64,000 nt of DNA, taken from positions 744,001-808,000 of the forward strand of contig NZ_JAESWC010000002.1 of the NCBI RefSeq assembly GCF_016765585.1, in the 5' to 3' direction. Below the pieces are notes generated by a model. It saw nothing but the letters and a program-made list of their open reading frames with translations, was not told the origin of the DNA and ran no database searches. The position numbers were made by a program, and so were the translations under genes. This stretch comes from Clostridium rhizosphaerae. GTDB taxonomy: Bacteria; Bacillota; Clostridia; Clostridiales; Clostridiaceae. The stretch's first letter is position 1, and the number at the start of each line of letters is the position of its first letter. Below are positions 43,174 through 52,563 of this stretch, one piece after another.

Positions 43174-44487
43174 CTATTTATCATAAATCAATCCTATTTC
43201 ATGAGCCTCTCTTCTAAGTTCTTCTCTAAACTTAGGATGAGCTATTGCAATAAGCCTTTCTACTCTTTCCTTAATATTAGTTCCTCTTAATGCTGCAACA
43301 CCATATTCTGTTACAACAAAGTCCACATCATTTCTTGAAAGGCTTACTACAGCACCCTGCTTAAGCATAGGCACAATTTTTGAAATTTCTTCTTTTACTC
43401 CTGTTGCTTTATTTTTAACCATAGCTGTAGAATAAAGTGCTATAAAAGAACGTCCATTTTTAGCCTTTTGAGCTCCAATTGCAGTATCTGCCTGTCCTCC
43501 TGTGCCGCTAAACTGGGTTGGTCCTATTGACTCAGAACAGCACTGTCCTGTTAAATCAATTTCTATTGTAGTATTTATTGATACCATGTTGTCATTTTCA
43601 GCAATAACATAAGGATCATTTACATAATTTCCGTCCATAACAAGCACGGAAGGATTATCGTCTAAAAACTCATAAAGCTCATTATTTCCTAAAGCAAAGG
43701 TACAAACTATCTTTCCCTTGTGAAGAGTTTTCCTTTTACCTGTTATTACACCAAGCTTTACAAGCTCTACCATTCCCGAAGTCATCATCTCTGTATGGAT
43801 TCCAAGATCCTTCTTATCCTTAAGAGAAGCAGCAACAGCATTAGGTATGCCGCCTATTCCAAGCTGGATACAGTCACCGTTCTTTATGTTCTCTTCAATA
43901 AACTTACCTATGATCATATCTTTATCAGAAGGAACTGCGTCAGGAAGTACAGGCACTTCATAATCTGCTTCAACCAGATAATCTGCATCTTTATAATGAA
44001 TTTCCACATCTCCAAAGGTTCTTGGATAGTTCGGATTAATTTCAAGTATTACAATATCTGCTTCCTCAATCATCCTTCTCTCATAAGTATTGCTTAATGA
44101 AAGTGATATATAGCCATGCTTATCAGGCATTGAAGCACTTCCTACATATATATTGGGCTTTACATGATTTAATCTCTTTATTCCGGCTAAGTGAAGGTGA
44201 TTTGGAATAAAAGAAACATTTCCATTTAAATGTGCCTTTCTAAGAACAGGCGAATAAAACCAGCCATCAACATTAAAAGACTTTCTATATTCAGCCTTTA
44301 AAAACTCCCCGTTTGACATTGGAAGGCAGTTAGTAACAGTTACATTTTCAACTTTATGAGCAATAGTATGAAGCTTATTCATAAAAAGCTGTGCCTCAGC
44401 AGAACCTAACCCTGTAACGATCATGTCATTGGATTTAACCAAATTTAAAGCTTCCTCTACTGATATTAGCTTATCTTTATAACTCAT
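43174..44487 (-). CDS. Acetyl-CoA hydrolase/transferase family CoA-transferase
   Basis: 437-residue family I CoA-transferase (4-hydroxybutyrate/butyryl/propionyl CoA:acetate transferase type). Residues include GSAEAQLF near the start, VGSASMPDKHGYISLSLS, IQLGIGGIPNAVAASL, the catalytic-Glu segment ending with GMVELV and the GGQADTAIGAQKAKNGRSFIAL and GVAALRGTNIKERVE segments. It activates a short organic acid with CoA from acetyl- or butyryl-CoA. First gene of an operon with the hydrolase and TetR genes; a palindromic repeat separates it from livK upstream. Confidence 0.88.
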   Translation of the reverse strand: MSYKDKLISVEEALNLVKSNDMIVTGLGSAEAQLFMNKLHTIAHKVENVTVTNCLPMSNGEFLKAEYRKSFNVDGWFYSPVLRKAHLNGNVSFIPNHLHLAGIKRLNHVKPNIYVGSASMPDKHGYISLSLSNTYERRMIEEADIVILEINPNYPRTFGDVEIHYKDADYLVEADYEVPVLPDAVPSDKDMIIGKFIEENIKNGDCIQLGIGGIPNAVAASLKDKKDLGIHTEMMTSGMVELVKLGVITGKRKTLHKGKIVCTFALGNNELYEFLDDNPSVLVMDGNYVNDPYVIAENDNMVSINTTIEIDLTGQCCSESIGPTQFSGTGGQADTAIGAQKAKNGRSFIALYSTAMVKNKATGVKEEISKIVPMLKQGAVVSLSRNDVDFVVTEYGVAALRGTNIKERVERLIAIAHPKFREELRREAHEIGLIYDK

Positions 44488-44521
44488 AATTTTCCCCCTT
44501 TATCCAGAAGAACAGACGGCC

Positions 44522-44763
44522 GGATGTTGTAAAACACCTTTAACCTACCGCGTGTTATTAGAATTTTAGGAAACTTTCGCTTCGCAGATAAGACTAATAA
44601 TTAAAAAATTTATAAATCCTAAATCCTATAAACTCTCTTCGTTCAGACAATATAGGATTCTTAACGGCTTAATAAATTTTTTAATTAAAGTCTTATTACT
44701 GCTTGCTCAAATGTTTCTACAAATTCAAATAACACGCTGAGTTAAGGTGTTTTTCAACATCTG
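44522..44763. repeat. Long palindromic repeat, copy E
   Basis: 242 bp quasi-palindrome in the opposite orientation to copy D; its reverse complement follows D almost base for base, including GCCGTTAAGAATCCTATATT and the apex TGTCTGAACGAAGAGAG. It begins 49 bp 3' of the livK stop, which has no ordinary terminator, and ends before the CoA-transferase start. Confidence 0.88.
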
Positions 44764-44812
44764 CCTCTTTCTTCTAATATAACAAATTATTTTATAAATT
44801 GAAATATTATTC

Positions 44813-46021
44813 TTATTTTCCAAAAATTGAATTCATTGATTGAAGAGGCTTAACAGGTTCCCAAACTCCATTTAAATCTGTATGGCTTATCTTTGATAGA
44901 TTCATTTCTTGAGTACCTGCTCTTAAGCCGTTTGCAAAGTTAATTTCTCCGCCAAATGGATTCTTTATTGGAGACTTTTCCATAGCATCCATATACTTTT
45001 TCCAGGTTATCGTTCCATCAACTCTCTTTAAGCCTTCAGTAAAGAAGTGAGCTGCTATCCAGCCTGTCATTGCATAAACATTGTCCTTATACTGAGGACA
45101 GAACTTTTGGAAATCAGCTAAAGCTTTTGCTCTGTCGCCTTCAAATGATACCCAGCCGTTGCCGTATACATTGAACTTTCCTTTTATTTCATTAACAACG
45201 CCCTTAGCTATAACAGGAGATACATTAACATAAGTTGTTATACAATCCTTGTTAACCCCTTGTGCTGCAAGCTCTTTTACTATTGTAGGGAAGGTAGCTT
45301 GAATTGCAGCCACACAGACAAAATCAACGTTAGCATTCTTTATAGTTGTAACTGCTGAGGAAACGTCTGTAGCACCTGCAGCAACCTGTTCAGCCTTTAC
45401 TTCAACCTTTAGCTCTTCAGCTTTCTTTTGGATACCCCAAAGAAGGTCCTTTCCTGCGTCATCGTTAGTATAAATAACACCTATTTTCTTTGCTTTGAAA
45501 TCCCCCACAGCACGAGCAACCATTATTTGTCCTTCAGTCTTGTATATAGGTTGTACTGGGAATATTCCTCTGTCTTTATCCTCTGCCTTATCGTTATAAA
45601 GCTGTCCGATACCTGTAGCAAAATAAACAGCAGGTATGCCTGAATCCTTTAAATCCTGAAGAGTTGCCCCAACTACTGGAGTTCCAAAATGGCCAACTAT
45701 AGCAAAAACCTTATCATCCTCAATAAACTTTGTAAGCATTGCCTTTCCTTTAACCGGGTCAAACTCATCATCCTGATGCTTAAATACAATTTTATGTCCA
45801 TTTACTCCGCCGCCGTCGTTAATCATCTTAACATAAGCTTCAAGACCAGCATTAAAAGGTCCTCCAACCGGCGCATAAGCTCCGGAAGTAGCAGCACTGT
45901 TAGCAATAACTATTTCTGTATCAGTAACCCCTTGAGCCTGCTTTTCGTTTGATGCTTTGTTGCAGCCTACCAGTGACCCCATAAGAGCAAGTGCAGTTAA
46001 AATAGATAATACTTTTTTCAT
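44813..46021 (-). CDS. ABC transporter substrate-binding lipoprotein (Liv type)
   Basis: 402 residues: lipoprotein signal with lipobox LVGC (Cys20), then a type I periplasmic-binding fold with the Liv-family opening GVTDTEIVIANSAATSGAYAPVG, GVNGHKIVFKHQDDEFDP and GHFGTPVV. Binds branched-chain amino acids or an amide, aromatic or carboxylic compound. Ends the Liv operon on the minus strand. Since an SDR and a KASIII-type enzyme open this operon, a catabolic substrate rather than leucine is plausible. Confidence 0.88.
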   Translation of the reverse strand: MKKVLSILTALALMGSLVGCNKASNEKQAQGVTDTEIVIANSAATSGAYAPVGGPFNAGLEAYVKMINDGGGVNGHKIVFKHQDDEFDPVKGKAMLTKFIEDDKVFAIVGHFGTPVVGATLQDLKDSGIPAVYFATGIGQLYNDKAEDKDRGIFPVQPIYKTEGQIMVARAVGDFKAKKIGVIYTNDDAGKDLLWGIQKKAEELKVEVKAEQVAAGATDVSSAVTTIKNANVDFVCVAAIQATFPTIVKELAAQGVNKDCITTYVNVSPVIAKGVVNEIKGKFNVYGNGWVSFEGDRAKALADFQKFCPQYKDNVYAMTGWIAAHFFTEGLKRVDGTITWKKYMDAMEKSPIKNPFGGEINFANGLRAGTQEMNLSKISHTDLNGVWEPVKPLQSMNSIFGK

Positions 46022-46050
46022 GAAAACTTTCCCCCTATAATATTTTTTTA

Positions 46051-46773
46051 TTAATGCGATCCAAGATAAGCTTCTATAAGCTTTGGATCATTTCTAAGTT
46101 CTTCCGCCTGCCCATGGGTGCTTATAGTACCTAATTCAAGAACATAAGCATAATCAGCAATCTTTAAGGTCTGGGCTGCATTCTGCTCTACAATAATAAC
46201 TGTTGTACCCTCTTTTTTTATTTCTTTAACTATGTTCATTATGTCCTGAACAATTAGGGGCGCTAATCCTAAGGAAGGTTCATCTAAAAGAAGAATCTTA
46301 GGACTGCTCATTAGTGCTCTTGCTATGGCAAGCATTTGCTGTTCCCCACCTGATAAAGTAGAAGCTGTCTGGCCTTTTCTTTCCTTAAGAACAGGAAAAT
46401 ACTTATAAACTCTCTCAAAGTTATCTTCAATCTGCTTTGAACTCTTTACAGTAAAGGCTCCAACCTTGAGATTTTCTTCCACCGTCAAGTCTCTAAATAT
46501 CTGTCTTCCCTCAGGACACTGCGCTATGCCGAGCTTAGCTATCTTTTCAGGCTCCATAGAGGTAATTTCCTTGCCGTAAAACTGAATTGAGCCTTCAGAA
46601 GCTTCAGTAAGTCCTGATATTTTTCTTAGTGTTGTAGTCTTGCCCGCTCCGTTCGCACCGAGTAATGCCACTACATCTCCTTCCTTAACTTCTATATCTA
46701 TACCCTTTAGAGCTTCAATAGCTCCGTATTTAACCTTAAGTCCTATAATTGATAAAGCTGTTTTTTCACTCAT
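46051..46773 (-). CDS. livF: Liv-type ABC transporter ATP-binding protein LivF
   Basis: About 240 residues. Walker A GANGAGKTT, signature LSGGEQQ, Walker B ILLLDEPSLGLAP, and the LivF-typical QCPEGRQIF and NAAQTLKIADYAYVLELG segments. The best start is the ATG at 46773, 8-9 nt after GGAG and 2 nt after the livG stop. Two earlier ATGs (46788, 46782) overlap the ribosome site. Confidence 0.92.
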   Translation of the reverse strand: MSEKTALSIIGLKVKYGAIEALKGIDIEVKEGDVVALLGANGAGKTTTLRKISGLTEASEGSIQFYGKEITSMEPEKIAKLGIAQCPEGRQIFRDLTVEENLKVGAFTVKSSKQIEDNFERVYKYFPVLKERKGQTASTLSGGEQQMLAIARALMSSPKILLLDEPSLGLAPLIVQDIMNIVKEIKKEGTTVIIVEQNAAQTLKIADYAYVLELGTISTHGQAEELRNDPKLIEAYLGSH

Positions 46774-46774
46774 A

Positions 46775-47587
46775 CTACTCATCTCCATCAGTTCCTAAAT
46801 AAGCTGCCTGAACATCCTTATTTATTTGAATTTCCTTTGCAGTTCCTAAGGCCAAAAACTTTCCAAAAGAAATAGCACATATTCTGTCGCACACATCCAT
46901 AACAAGTCTCATATCATGCTCAACCAATAAAATTGAACAATTAAATTTATCTCTAATCCTCCTAATAGTTTTTGCAAGATTTAGCGTTTCAGTATCGTTA
47001 AGCCCTGCAGCCGGTTCATCAAGTATAATAAGCTTTGGACTGCACATCAAAGTTCTTGCAAGTTCAACCTTTTTAAGTATTCCATAAGGCTGGCCACCTG
47101 CCGGCATATCCTTTCGGTCTTCTATACCTAATGCTTCTAATATTCTTTCTGCCTCTTCTCTTAAAGACTTTTCTTCTTTTCTTGCTCTAGGAAGCCTAAG
47201 AGCCTGCTCTAAAATAGTTGCCTTAAAGTCTATATGAGCTCCTACAAGTACATTTTCAAGTATAGTGAGTTCCTTAATAAGCTCAACATTTTGAAAGGTT
47301 CTTACTAAGCCAAACTTTATAATTTCATGAACATCGTGCTTTAATAAATTTTGAACTCTGTTGTCTCTGTCTTTAAAATAAATGCTTCCCGAGTTCGGTT
47401 TATAGAATTGAGTTATACAGTTAAATACGGTAGTTTTTCCAGCTCCATTAGGCCCAATAAGGCCAAAGACTTCATTTTCTTTTATATCGAAGGATAAATT
47501 ATCAACAGCCTTTAAGCCGCCAAAAGCAATGCTTAAATTTTCAACCTTCAATACTGCTTCCTGGGTCAACATTTTTTCCTGACTCAT
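46775..47587 (-). CDS. livG: Liv-type ABC transporter ATP-binding protein LivG
   Basis: 270 residues. Walker A GPNGAGKTT, then FNCITQFYKPNSG, the LivG-specific RTFQNVELIKELTILENVLVG, Walker B LIILDEPAAGLND and LLVEHDM. Its start lies inside the 3' end of livM (47-nt overlap), showing translational coupling. RBS AGAGGG. Confidence 0.92.
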   Translation of the reverse strand: MSQEKMLTQEAVLKVENLSIAFGGLKAVDNLSFDIKENEVFGLIGPNGAGKTTVFNCITQFYKPNSGSIYFKDRDNRVQNLLKHDVHEIIKFGLVRTFQNVELIKELTILENVLVGAHIDFKATILEQALRLPRARKEEKSLREEAERILEALGIEDRKDMPAGGQPYGILKKVELARTLMCSPKLIILDEPAAGLNDTETLNLAKTIRRIRDKFNCSILLVEHDMRLVMDVCDRICAISFGKFLALGTAKEIQINKDVQAAYLGTDGDE

Positions 47588-48584
47588 TTCTATGCCCTCT
47601 CTTTATAAATTTCTCTACCCATGCCTTAATGTCATAACCTATACCAACAGCACCATTTGGATAAAACAAAATAACTACTATTATAAGAACTCCATTCAAT
47701 ACATAAGACATTTGACTAACATAGGGTATTTGTTTTAAGAATAAATCCGGAACTGCAAAAACTATAAAAGCACCAAATACTGTTCCATAAATTGATCTTA
47801 AACCGCCAATTACTATCATTGCAAGAAAGTCCAAGGATAGCTTAAGTGACCAGGTTGCGGGATAAGCATACCTAATAAAATGAACATATAAAACTCCTGC
47901 AACACTAGCATAAATTGTAGCAATTGCAAAAGCTACAAGTCTGTACTTTAAAAGGTTTACACCCATAGCCTGAGAAGCTGCTTCGCTTCCTCTCATTGCA
48001 TTTAATGCCCTTCCCAGCTGTCCGTTTATCAGGTTATAGGTTAAAAGCATTATTATTATCAAAACAAAAACTATAAGATAATAGGTAGTTGTTCTGTTTA
48101 GCTTAAGAAAACCTAATAGAACCGGAAAGCCTGCCTGTTTCCCGCTGAAACCATTAGTAAACACATCAAATTCTTCGAAGGTCTTTCTAAGTATTTCAGA
48201 AACGCACAAGGTTGCAATTGCAAGATAAATTCCCTCAATCTTTAAGGAAACCAGACCCACCAAAAGTCCAAGGAGGGCAGGAATTGCTATTGCTAAAATA
48301 AGTGCCACCTCAAAAGGCAATTTCATATTTATGGTTACATAGGCTGAAATATATGCAGAGAGTCCCATAAATCCTGCTGTTCCAAGTGTTATAAGTCCTG
48401 AATACCCTAAAAGCACGTTTAGCCCTAAAGCTGCAATAGCATAAATAAGAGTTCCTCCTATTATAGTAACGTGGCTTGTTTTAATAAGTCCCAATTCAGC
48501 CAAGGAAGGAATAATAGCCAGTAAAACTCCAAAGAGTATAAATTGAAAATGCGGGTTTTTTAGCATACTTTTTTTAATTTTCAT
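47541..48584 (-). CDS. livM: Liv-type ABC transporter permease LivM
   Basis: 347 residues, eight or more helices; LLGYSGLITLGTAGFMGLSAY, KIEGIYLAIATLCVSEILR and FLAMIVIGGLRSIYGTVFGAF match LivM. The C-terminal 35 residues are hydrophilic and overlap livG. RBS is weak (TAGGTAGA), suggesting coupling to livH. Confidence 0.92.
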   Translation of the reverse strand: MKIKKSMLKNPHFQFILFGVLLAIIPSLAELGLIKTSHVTIIGGTLIYAIAALGLNVLLGYSGLITLGTAGFMGLSAYISAYVTINMKLPFEVALILAIAIPALLGLLVGLVSLKIEGIYLAIATLCVSEILRKTFEEFDVFTNGFSGKQAGFPVLLGFLKLNRTTTYYLIVFVLIIIMLLTYNLINGQLGRALNAMRGSEAASQAMGVNLLKYRLVAFAIATIYASVAGVLYVHFIRYAYPATWSLKLSLDFLAMIVIGGLRSIYGTVFGAFIVFAVPDLFLKQIPYVSQMSYVLNGVLIIVVILFYPNGAVGIGYDIKAWVEKFIKRGHRNESGKNVDPGSSIEG

Positions 48585-48592
48585 ATTTCTAC

Positions 48593-49468
48593 CTACACTT
48601 TCTTTACAATTTTCTTGCCAACTAGACCATGAGGCCTAAATACCAAGAACACGAGAATAAGAACATATAATATTTGTCCTCCCCACACTGATGAAAAATA
48701 GTATAAAAGCAAATTTCTGCTGACTCCTATGATATACGCTCCAAGCACCGCCCCGTAAAAGCTTTGAAAGCCTCCTAAAACACAGGCTATAAGAGCATTT
48801 GTCATAACCTCATCCATAAGGTTTAAAGTAACTGAGGTCATAGGAGCAACCATAATTCCTGATAATGCTCCAAGCACCGCAGCAACCGCCCAGGCTCCCA
48901 TAGTTACAGTTTTTGTTGGAACACCCATAAGCTTTGCAGTATATTCATTTGAGGCCGTAGTTCTAACAGCAAGCCCCCACTTTGTTTTTTGCAGGATATA
49001 AAAAAGCGTTCCCATAATTACAAGCCCAAAAATTATATTAAATAATCCGTTATAAGAAATTGACGCTCCAAGAAGCTTCACATCTCCGCTGTTTATAAGC
49101 TTAGTAAGTCTTAAAGGGTCTACACCAAATAACATTGGGGTAACTCCAAGAATAATCATCATTAATCCTAAAGTTATAATCTGTTTGGCATCTGGGGAAA
49201 CCTTTTTTGTGTGCCTTATAATTAAAAAGTCAATCAAAATTCCCATTATAACTGCGCTTATGATTCCTCCTATAGCTGCAAGCCAAAGTGGAAGCCCATT
49301 CTTTGTTAAAAGACTTGTTACTACAAAGGTTGTAAACATTCCCATTACGCCCTGAGAAAAGTTTACTACTAGAGAGGTACGAAAAATTATGATTATACCT
49401 AATGCTGCAAGAGCATAAATGCTTCCTGTCTCAAGGCTTCTAAATATAACCTGTATAAAAGTTGCCAC
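48593..49468 (-). CDS. livH: Liv-type ABC transporter permease LivH
   Basis: 292 residues starting at GTG 49468 (VATFIQVIFRSLETGSIYALAALG), seven nt after a run of G residues. The stop of the KASIII-type gene and this GTG overlap in the string TAGTG, so translation is coupled. Permease motifs: INFSQG-like VVNFSQGVMGMF and ALIACVLGGFQSFYGAVLGAY. Confidence 0.9.
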   Translation of the reverse strand: MATFIQVIFRSLETGSIYALAALGIIIIFRTSLVVNFSQGVMGMFTTFVVTSLLTKNGLPLWLAAIGGIISAVIMGILIDFLIIRHTKKVSPDAKQIITLGLMMIILGVTPMLFGVDPLRLTKLINSGDVKLLGASISYNGLFNIIFGLVIMGTLFYILQKTKWGLAVRTTASNEYTAKLMGVPTKTVTMGAWAVAAVLGALSGIMVAPMTSVTLNLMDEVMTNALIACVLGGFQSFYGAVLGAYIIGVSRNLLLYYFSSVWGGQILYVLILVFLVFRPHGLVGKKIVKKV

Positions 49469-50490
49469 TACATTCCCCCCCATTTTATTACATTTGCTGC
49501 CCATACATAGCCAATACCAGCTGCAATCATAGATATAACCGAACCATCCTTTACCTTTCCCTGCTTTAATGCAAGGTGTAGAGAAAGTATCTGGTCAACC
49601 TGCCCAACATGACCGTATTCTTCAAGATAAATTGACTGCTCATCTTTTAAATTAAGCTCTTTAAGCATATCCATATGAGCTGAACGCTTCATGTGAAGTA
49701 TTGCCAAATAATCAAGATCGCTCTTGTTAATTCCGGACTTTTCGAAAGCCTTATCTATACACTTATACCAATTAGGCATGGAAACTACATTAAGTCTGTT
49801 TTTCATACCAATTGGGTCCATAAGTCTTAAAGACTTATAAGCTTCATCAAAGTTACTGCTGTTTATAGGATTGCATATACCCCCTATCTCAACGCCTGCT
49901 GCTCTTGCTAAAGTTCCGTCTCCTATGATATGTGAGCCGAGCACCAGGTTTTTATTATAATTTTTCTTTAAAATTATAGCTCCACCCCCTGCTGCAAGGT
50001 TATACATCATGGACATGTTCTTGTCTGTATAATCCACAAAATCACCATTTCTGTAGCCGCCGGCTATCATAATTGTATTTATAGTATCATCAGCTACAAG
50101 CATATCCTTAGCCATTTTAATAGCAGAAACTGTAGTGCAGCACCTGTTTTGAACATCAATTCCCCAGGCATTTTCAGCACCTATCCTGCCAATTATATAT
50201 AGTGAAGAGGTTGTTAAAGGATACTCTTTCCACTCTTCTCCAATACTTATTAAAACATCGATTTCCTTTGGGTCCACTCCCGTATTCTTTAAGCAATCTA
50301 AAGCCGCCTTCGCTCCCATTTCCTGAGTACCGTCTTCTTTTCCTGGTACTGGCTTTTTTCTTATTCCGAGTTTATTTATAACTGCCTCTTCCGACCAAAC
50401 TCCATTTGTAGCCTCAGCAATCTCAAAAGCAGTCATGAAATTTTCCGGAATATATATGCCTGTACCTACGATCCCAACATTTGCTGTCAT
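49468..50490 (-). CDS. 3-oxoacyl-ACP synthase III family (thiolase-like) enzyme
   Basis: 340 residues with a KASIII fold: GTGIYIPENF at the start, IDVQNRCCTTVSAI with nucleophile Cys117, LAILHMKRS with His266, and YGHVGQVDQILSLHLAL where the usual Asn of FabH is His294. The GTP-like glycines and ACP-contact arginines of true FabH are not obvious. Sits in a transport/SDR operon rather than with fatty acid genes, so it likely condenses or cleaves a CoA or free-acid substrate. It starts directly after the SDR stop (TAAATG). Confidence 0.83.
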   Translation of the reverse strand: MTANVGIVGTGIYIPENFMTAFEIAEATNGVWSEEAVINKLGIRKKPVPGKEDGTQEMGAKAALDCLKNTGVDPKEIDVLISIGEEWKEYPLTTSSLYIIGRIGAENAWGIDVQNRCCTTVSAIKMAKDMLVADDTINTIMIAGGYRNGDFVDYTDKNMSMMYNLAAGGGAIILKKNYNKNLVLGSHIIGDGTLARAAGVEIGGICNPINSSNFDEAYKSLRLMDPIGMKNRLNVVSMPNWYKCIDKAFEKSGINKSDLDYLAILHMKRSAHMDMLKELNLKDEQSIYLEEYGHVGQVDQILSLHLALKQGKVKDGSVISMIAAGIGYVWAANVIKWGGM

Positions 50491-51210
50491 TTATAACCTC
50501 ATGCCTCCATTTACGCTTAAAGTATGACCTGTTACATAAGATGCTTCCTCTGAGGCAAGGAATAAAGCAGCATTAGCTATTTCATAAGGTTCTCCCAGTC
50601 TTCCTATCATAGTCTGCTTTGCAAAACCATCTAAAAGCTCTTGTGGAACTGTTTTTAAAATATCTGTCATAATATATCCTGGTGCAATTGCATTGACTCT
50701 GACGTTTCCGCCCTTCATTGCAAACTCCTTTGCCCAGGTTTTAGTCATTCCAATAACTCCTGCCTTTGAAGCTGCGTAATTAGCCTGACCGATATTTCCA
50801 TATTCACCAACGATTGAAGAAATATTAATTATTGAGCCTCCCTTATTAGCCTGCATATGAGGTCCAAAATACCTTGTAAGATTAAACACACCCTTAAGAT
50901 TTACGTTTATAACAGTTTCCCACTGCTCATCTGTCATTTTTCTTGTCATTGCATCTCTAGTTATACCTGCATTATTAACAAGCACATCAACTTTTCCGTA
51001 CTTACTAACTGCATAATCAAAGAATTCTCTGCAAGCTGCTGAATCTGATACGTTTAACTTGTAGCCCTCAACATTTGAATTCTCGTATAAAAGCTCTGTC
51101 ATATCAATAGCAATAACCTTTGCTCCTTCTTGTGCAAACAATTCTGCCATAGCCTGACCTAGACCCTTAGCTCCTCCTGTTATTACAGCAACTTTATTTT
51201 CCAATCTCAT
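50491..51210 (-). CDS. Short-chain dehydrogenase/reductase (FabG-like)
   Basis: 239 residues. Cofactor motif TGGAKGLGQAMA, NNAG, and catalytic Ser-Tyr-Lys in NISSIVGEYGNIGQANYAASKAG; ends in TLSVNGGMRL. NAD(P)-dependent keto/hydroxy conversion of an acyl or cyclic substrate. First gene of the minus-strand operon; its promoter region carries two related dyad operators. Context argues against a house-keeping fatty acid role. Confidence 0.88.
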   Translation of the reverse strand: MRLENKVAVITGGAKGLGQAMAELFAQEGAKVIAIDMTELLYENSNVEGYKLNVSDSAACREFFDYAVSKYGKVDVLVNNAGITRDAMTRKMTDEQWETVINVNLKGVFNLTRYFGPHMQANKGGSIINISSIVGEYGNIGQANYAASKAGVIGMTKTWAKEFAMKGGNVRVNAIAPGYIMTDILKTVPQELLDGFAKQTMIGRLGEPYEIANAALFLASEEASYVTGHTLSVNGGMRL

Positions 51211-51301
51211 TTAATAACCCCCTCCTAATATAATTTTTGTTATCGTTTTCACTTATTTGTAAAAATACATTAGCGAAAACTTAATATTGTAATTTATTCA
51301 T

Positions 51302-51324
51302 ATGAAATGTGATACATGTTTCAT
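51302..51324. promoter_or_regulatory. Operator dyad, copy 1
   Basis: 23-bp imperfect palindrome with arms ATGAAA and TTTCAT (ATGAAATGTG..CATGTTTCAT). Lies about 90 bp upstream of the SDR start, and repeats at 51434-51456 with three mismatches. Likely TetR binding site. Confidence 0.7.
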
Positions 51325-51433
51325 GTTTATATCATAATTAAGTTTTTTGCGTATGTCAATACACTTTTCTGAATATTTTAAATTTTGTAAAATTAGCATT
51401 GAAAGTTTAAAAGGAAGGTTATATAATGATAAT

Positions 51434-51456
51434 ATGAGATGTGCTTCATGTTTCAT
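51434..51456. promoter_or_regulatory. Operator dyad, copy 2
   Basis: Second copy of the 23-bp dyad, reading ATGAGATGTG..CATGTTTCAT. Lies 56 bp upstream of the alpha/beta hydrolase start, with an AT-rich -10-like TATAATGATAAT just ahead. The two copies suit coordinate control of both divergent transcripts. Confidence 0.7.
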
Positions 51457-51511
51457 ATTATGCTCATAAACTTTAAATTATGAATACTTTATGAAAGGGA
51501 ATGGGAGAAAA

Positions 51512-52561
51512 ATGATACCAGAAATTAAAAGAAAAGAAATAAAAACTGACAGACTTAATATATCATATTTCGAAAAAGGAGATCCTTCAAAAGAGCTCTT
51601 GGTTCTTATTCATGGAAATACCTCTTCAAACCTTTTTTACCTTCAGACAATAGAAGATCTGTGTGATGACTTTTATGTTCTAGCACCTGATTTAAGAGGC
51701 TATGGACTTTCTGAAAAGCTATCTATAGATGCTTCTCAAGGCTTGAAAGTATGGAGCGAAGACATAAGATCATTTTTCAAGGCACTTAACATAAATAAAA
51801 AGCCTCACCTTTTGGGCTGGTCCATGGGCGGAGGTGTTGTAATGCAGTATGCCATCGATTACCCTGGCGAAGCTGCCTCAATAATACTTATTAATCCCCT
51901 TTCACCCTTTGGCTACAGCGGAACAAAAGACGAAAAAGGTACGTCAAATAACGACTACTTCTCAGGCACTGGTGCAGGTTCAGTAAATCCAGCCTTTGTA
52001 GAAGCCCTTAAAAACAAGGTAAGGGATACCTCAAATCCTTTCTCAGCAGCGACAGTTTTAAAATCTTACTTTGCACCGGAATATAAAATAGCTCCTGAAT
52101 GGGAAGAAATCTTTGTAGACAGCATGCTTCTAATGGGCATTGGAGATGATTTTTATCCGGGAGATTTTGTCCCCTGCTCTGCTTGGCCTTTTACTGCTCC
52201 GGGAACAAAAGGCATTGCAAACGCTATGTCTCCTAAGTATGTAAATCTTTCAAGCCTTATAGACATTTCTCCTAAGCCCCCAATACTTTGGTTTAGAGGA
52301 GCTAAGGATGTAATAGTATCAGACACCTGTATGCTTGATATCGGCTATCTTGGAAAGCTCGGATTTGTACCAGGCTGGCCTGGTGATGAAGTGTACCCTG
52401 CTCACCCTATGGTTTCACAGACAAGGTATGTGCTTGAAAAGTACAAAGAAAATGGAGGAACCTACGAGGAATATGTATTCGAAGATGCTGGCCACGGCCC
52501 TCACGTTGAAAAACCTGAGGAGTTTAAAAACAAACTGACCTCCTTTATTAAATCAATATAA
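51512..52561 (+). CDS. Alpha/beta hydrolase, divergent from the SDR/KASIII/Liv operon
   Basis: 349 residues: nucleophile in LLGWSMGGGVV, Asp in FRGAKDVIV, His in DAGHGPHVEKP. Compared with a minimal hydrolase it has an inserted lid between about residues 140 and 260 (SPFGYSGTKD..FPFCSAWPF-type segment with many aromatic residues), and a GWPGDEVYPAHP insert near 285. Paralogous in fold but not close to the 42334 gene. ATG at 51512 is 5 nt from GGGAG. Substrate unknown; placement suggests the same pathway as the cluster. Confidence 0.85.
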   Translation: MIPEIKRKEIKTDRLNISYFEKGDPSKELLVLIHGNTSSNLFYLQTIEDLCDDFYVLAPDLRGYGLSEKLSIDASQGLKVWSEDIRSFFKALNINKKPHLLGWSMGGGVVMQYAIDYPGEAASIILINPLSPFGYSGTKDEKGTSNNDYFSGTGAGSVNPAFVEALKNKVRDTSNPFSAATVLKSYFAPEYKIAPEWEEIFVDSMLLMGIGDDFYPGDFVPCSAWPFTAPGTKGIANAMSPKYVNLSSLIDISPKPPILWFRGAKDVIVSDTCMLDIGYLGKLGFVPGWPGDEVYPAHPMVSQTRYVLEKYKENGGTYEEYVFEDAGHGPHVEKPEEFKNKLTSFIKSI

Positions 52562-52563
52562 AA

